In this document: in pieces, positions 62,395 to 64,000 of the stretch
Numbering within the stretch: position 1 is the stretch's first letter
Layout: each line of letters starts with the position of its first letter
Origin: Algoriphagus limi
GTDB taxonomy: Bacteria > Bacteroidota > Bacteroidia > Cytophagales > Cyclobacteriaceae
Reading direction: 5' to 3'
Length of the DNA stretch: 64,000 bases
Assembly (NCBI RefSeq): GCF_024919275.1
Contig: NZ_JANWGH010000001.1
Span: 868,001-932,000 of the forward strand
The notes under the pieces: model-generated
The model's database searches: none
What the model saw: the letters and a program-made list of their open reading frames with translations, nothing else
Told to the model about the DNA's origin: nothing
Program-made: the position numbers and the translations under genes

Positions 62395-64000
62395 TTATGC
62401 CGCCTCTTCCTCCTCAGTTTCAGGCTCATTTTTGGGATCGTCCAAAGCCAGGTCTTTTTCAACCTTCAGATTTTTGATAATGAAGTTTTGACGATCAGGG
62501 GTATTTTTCCCCATATAGAATCCCAACAAGTCAGCAATTTTGGTGTCTTTTCTCAGAATAATAGGCTCAAGGCGAATATCCTCCCCAATAAATTTCCCGA
62601 ATTCCTCAGGAGAAATTTCCCCTAAACCCTTGAAGCGGGTAATTTCTGGCTTATTCCCAAGCTTATGAATAGCTCTTTGACGCTCTTCATCTGAATAACA
62701 ATAGATCGTCTCTTTCTTATTTCGAACTCGGAAAAGGGGCGTATCCAGAATAAATAAATGACCATTTTTTACCAAGTCTGGGAAAAACTGCAAGAAATAG
62801 GTCATAATCAAAAGCCGAATATGCATACCATCCACGTCGGCATCGGTCGCAATTACAATCTTTCGATAACGAAGCCCTTCGATTCCATCCTCAATATTCA
62901 AAGCATGCTGAAGAAGGTTAAATTCCTCATTTTCATAGACCACCTTTTTGGTCATTCCATAGCAATTCAGAGGCTTTCCACGCAGTGAAAAAACAGCTTG
63001 AGTCTGCACATCACGGGATTTGGTGATGGAACCTGAAGCTGAATCACCTTCTGTAATGAACAACATGGTGTTGTTTTTCAAATCCTCATCTGCTTTGTTA
63101 TCGTCGTAATGAACCCTGCAATCTCTCAACTTTTTGTTATGAAGATTAGCCTTTTTAGCCCGTTCATTCGCCAATTTTTTGATACCGGAAATTTCCTTAC
63201 GTTCCCGCTCAGACTGAAGAATTCTTTTTAATAAAGCATCCGCAGTTGCAGGATTTTTATGCAAGTAATTGTCGAGTTCAGTTTTAACAAAATCATTAAC
63301 AAAGGTTCGAAGAGTCGGACCCTCTGGACCTACATTTTGAGAACCAAGTTTAGTCTTTGTTTGGGACTCAAAGACTGGTTCTTGAACCCGAACAGCTATC
63401 GCTCCAACAACGCTCTGACGGATATCAGAAGCATCGAAGTCTTTTTTATAAAACTCTCGAACAGTTTTAACAATAGCCTCACGGAATGCTGCTAAATGTG
63501 TCCCCCCTTGCGTAGTGAATTGTCCATTCACAAAAGAGTAGTATTCTTCACCATACTGATTTGAGTGAGTCAAAGCCATTTCGATATCATTTCCCTTCAA
63601 ATGAATGATAGGATATCGAATAGTCTCTTCATCTACCTTATTGGAAAGAAGGTCATACAATCCCTTGTCAGAAAAATACTTCTTCCCGTTGTAGTTGATT
63701 GTTAAACCAGCATTGAGGTAAGCGTAATTCCAGATTTGATTTTCGAGGTATTCTGGAATGAAGTGATAGTTCTTAAAAACAGTCGAATCCGGTGAAAAAA
63801 TCACTTTTGTACCGTTTCTTTCTGAGGTTTTCTCGATTTTTTTATCCTCAATCAAAACTCCTTTTTCGAACTCGGCAACTTTGCTTTCTCCATCACGGAA
63901 AGACTGAACTTTGAAATACTCTGAAAGCGCATTCACAGCTTTGGTACCAACACCATTCAAACCCACAGATTTTTGGAAGGCGCCGGAATCATATTTACCC
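62395..64000 (-). CDS. parE: DNA topoisomerase IV subunit B (partial, runs off the right edge)
   Basis: The coding frame continues without a stop to the window end, so the N-terminus is missing. The leftmost readable residues ([29 protein letters not shown]) are the conserved ATP-lid region of the GHKL domain, so about the first 100 residues lie beyond the window. Downstream are the TOPRIM signature EGDSASG and DADVDG and a C-terminal Glu-rich tail. It pairs with the ParC gene 70 bases on to make a complete subunit set. Confidence 0.9.
   Translation of the reverse strand, partial: GKYDSGAFQKSVGLNGVGTKAVNALSEYFKVQSFRDGESKVAEFEKGVLIEDKKIEKTSERNGTKVIFSPDSTVFKNYHFIPEYLENQIWNYAYLNAGLTINYNGKKYFSDKGLYDLLSNKVDEETIRYPIIHLKGNDIEMALTHSNQYGEEYYSFVNGQFTTQGGTHLAAFREAIVKTVREFYKKDFDASDIRQSVVGAIAVRVQEPVFESQTKTKLGSQNVGPEGPTLRTFVNDFVKTELDNYLHKNPATADALLKRILQSERERKEISGIKKLANERAKKANLHNKKLRDCRVHYDDNKADEDLKNNTMLFITEGDSASGSITKSRDVQTQAVFSLRGKPLNCYGMTKKVVYENEEFNLLQHALNIEDGIEGLRYRKIVIATDADVDGMHIRLLIMTYFLQFFPDLVKNGHLFILDTPLFRVRNKKETIYCYSDEERQRAIHKLGNKPEITRFKGLGEISPEEFGKFIGEDIRLEPIILRKDTKIADLLGFYMGKNTPDRQNFIIKNLKVEKDLALDDPKNEPETEEEEAA

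Overview
The window looks like ordinary chromosome from a Bacteroidota bacterium, most likely order Cytophagales (Cyclobacteriaceae; an Algoriphagus-like genome is my guess). Grounds: AT-rich DNA (about 40% G+C by eye), start codons with almost no Shine-Dalgarno sequences, several promoters of the Bacteroidota type (TTTG, about 19 bases, TAnnTTTG), many secreted proteins and lipoproteins, and families common in this phylum (DUF4920, DUF4136, DUF983, SusD-free secreted peptidases, tricorn-like S41 protease, PD40-OmpA protein). No rRNA, tRNA, CRISPR array, insertion sequence, prophage or integrase was seen. Genes are densely packed, with strong hairpin terminators between convergent pairs.

Layout. 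1-5.8 kb: small membrane and lipoproteins, a fused phosphoserine phosphatase-phosphoglycerate dehydrogenase, a DinB-like protein and a DEAD-box RNA helicase. 6.0-20.6 kb, plus strand apart from one reverse operon: exported hydrolases, namely a gamma-glutamyltransferase, an AbgB-like M20 amidohydrolase, three tandem amidohydrolase-fold proteins (only the middle one keeps metal ligands) and a glutamate-carboxypeptidase-II-like M28 peptidase. The reverse operon at 10.6-13.7 kb holds a methyltransferase, DUF3253, msrA and a large protein with a nucleoside-phosphorylase-like C-terminus. 20.7-33.4 kb: a WYL regulator, a GT-C membrane protein, a BASS transporter coupled to an acyltransferase, HPPD, a phosphohexomutase, an aspartoacylase-like enzyme, MurB and dCMP deaminase.

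33.5-36.3 kb: a run of small genes, with a lone response regulator behind a near-ideal promoter, a Cys-containing orphan, a 58-residue protein that is about 64% Asp+Glu, and a 48-residue membrane protein. 36.3-47.1 kb: glycerate kinase coupled to an alanine/glycine symporter, a GH20 hexosaminidase lipoprotein, a Tat-exported Gfo/Idh/MocA oxidoreductase, a deoxyhypusine-synthase-like protein coupled to a PD40-OmpA protein, an OmpH-like lipoprotein and an HDAC-family deacetylase. 47.1-64 kb: AlbA_2-domain protein, desaturase, orphan BlaI-type repressor, tricorn-like protease, TyrRS, a TetR regulator, a peptide transporter, PEP carboxykinase, cyclophilin, and the parE-parC-trmH-like operon, with parE running off the right edge.

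I did not find an obvious new defence or mobile system. The best leads are the catalytic/non-catalytic amidohydrolase trio, the co-located glutamyl-hydrolase set, the deoxyhypusine-synthase homologue lacking the catalytic lysine, the SerB-SerA fusion, the phosphorylase-like protein, and the small acidic protein. Where an upstream TTG gives a longer frame, I chose the internal ATG or GTG when a signal peptide, a conserved N-terminus or a promoter element supported it. All family calls come from reading motifs, without database searches.
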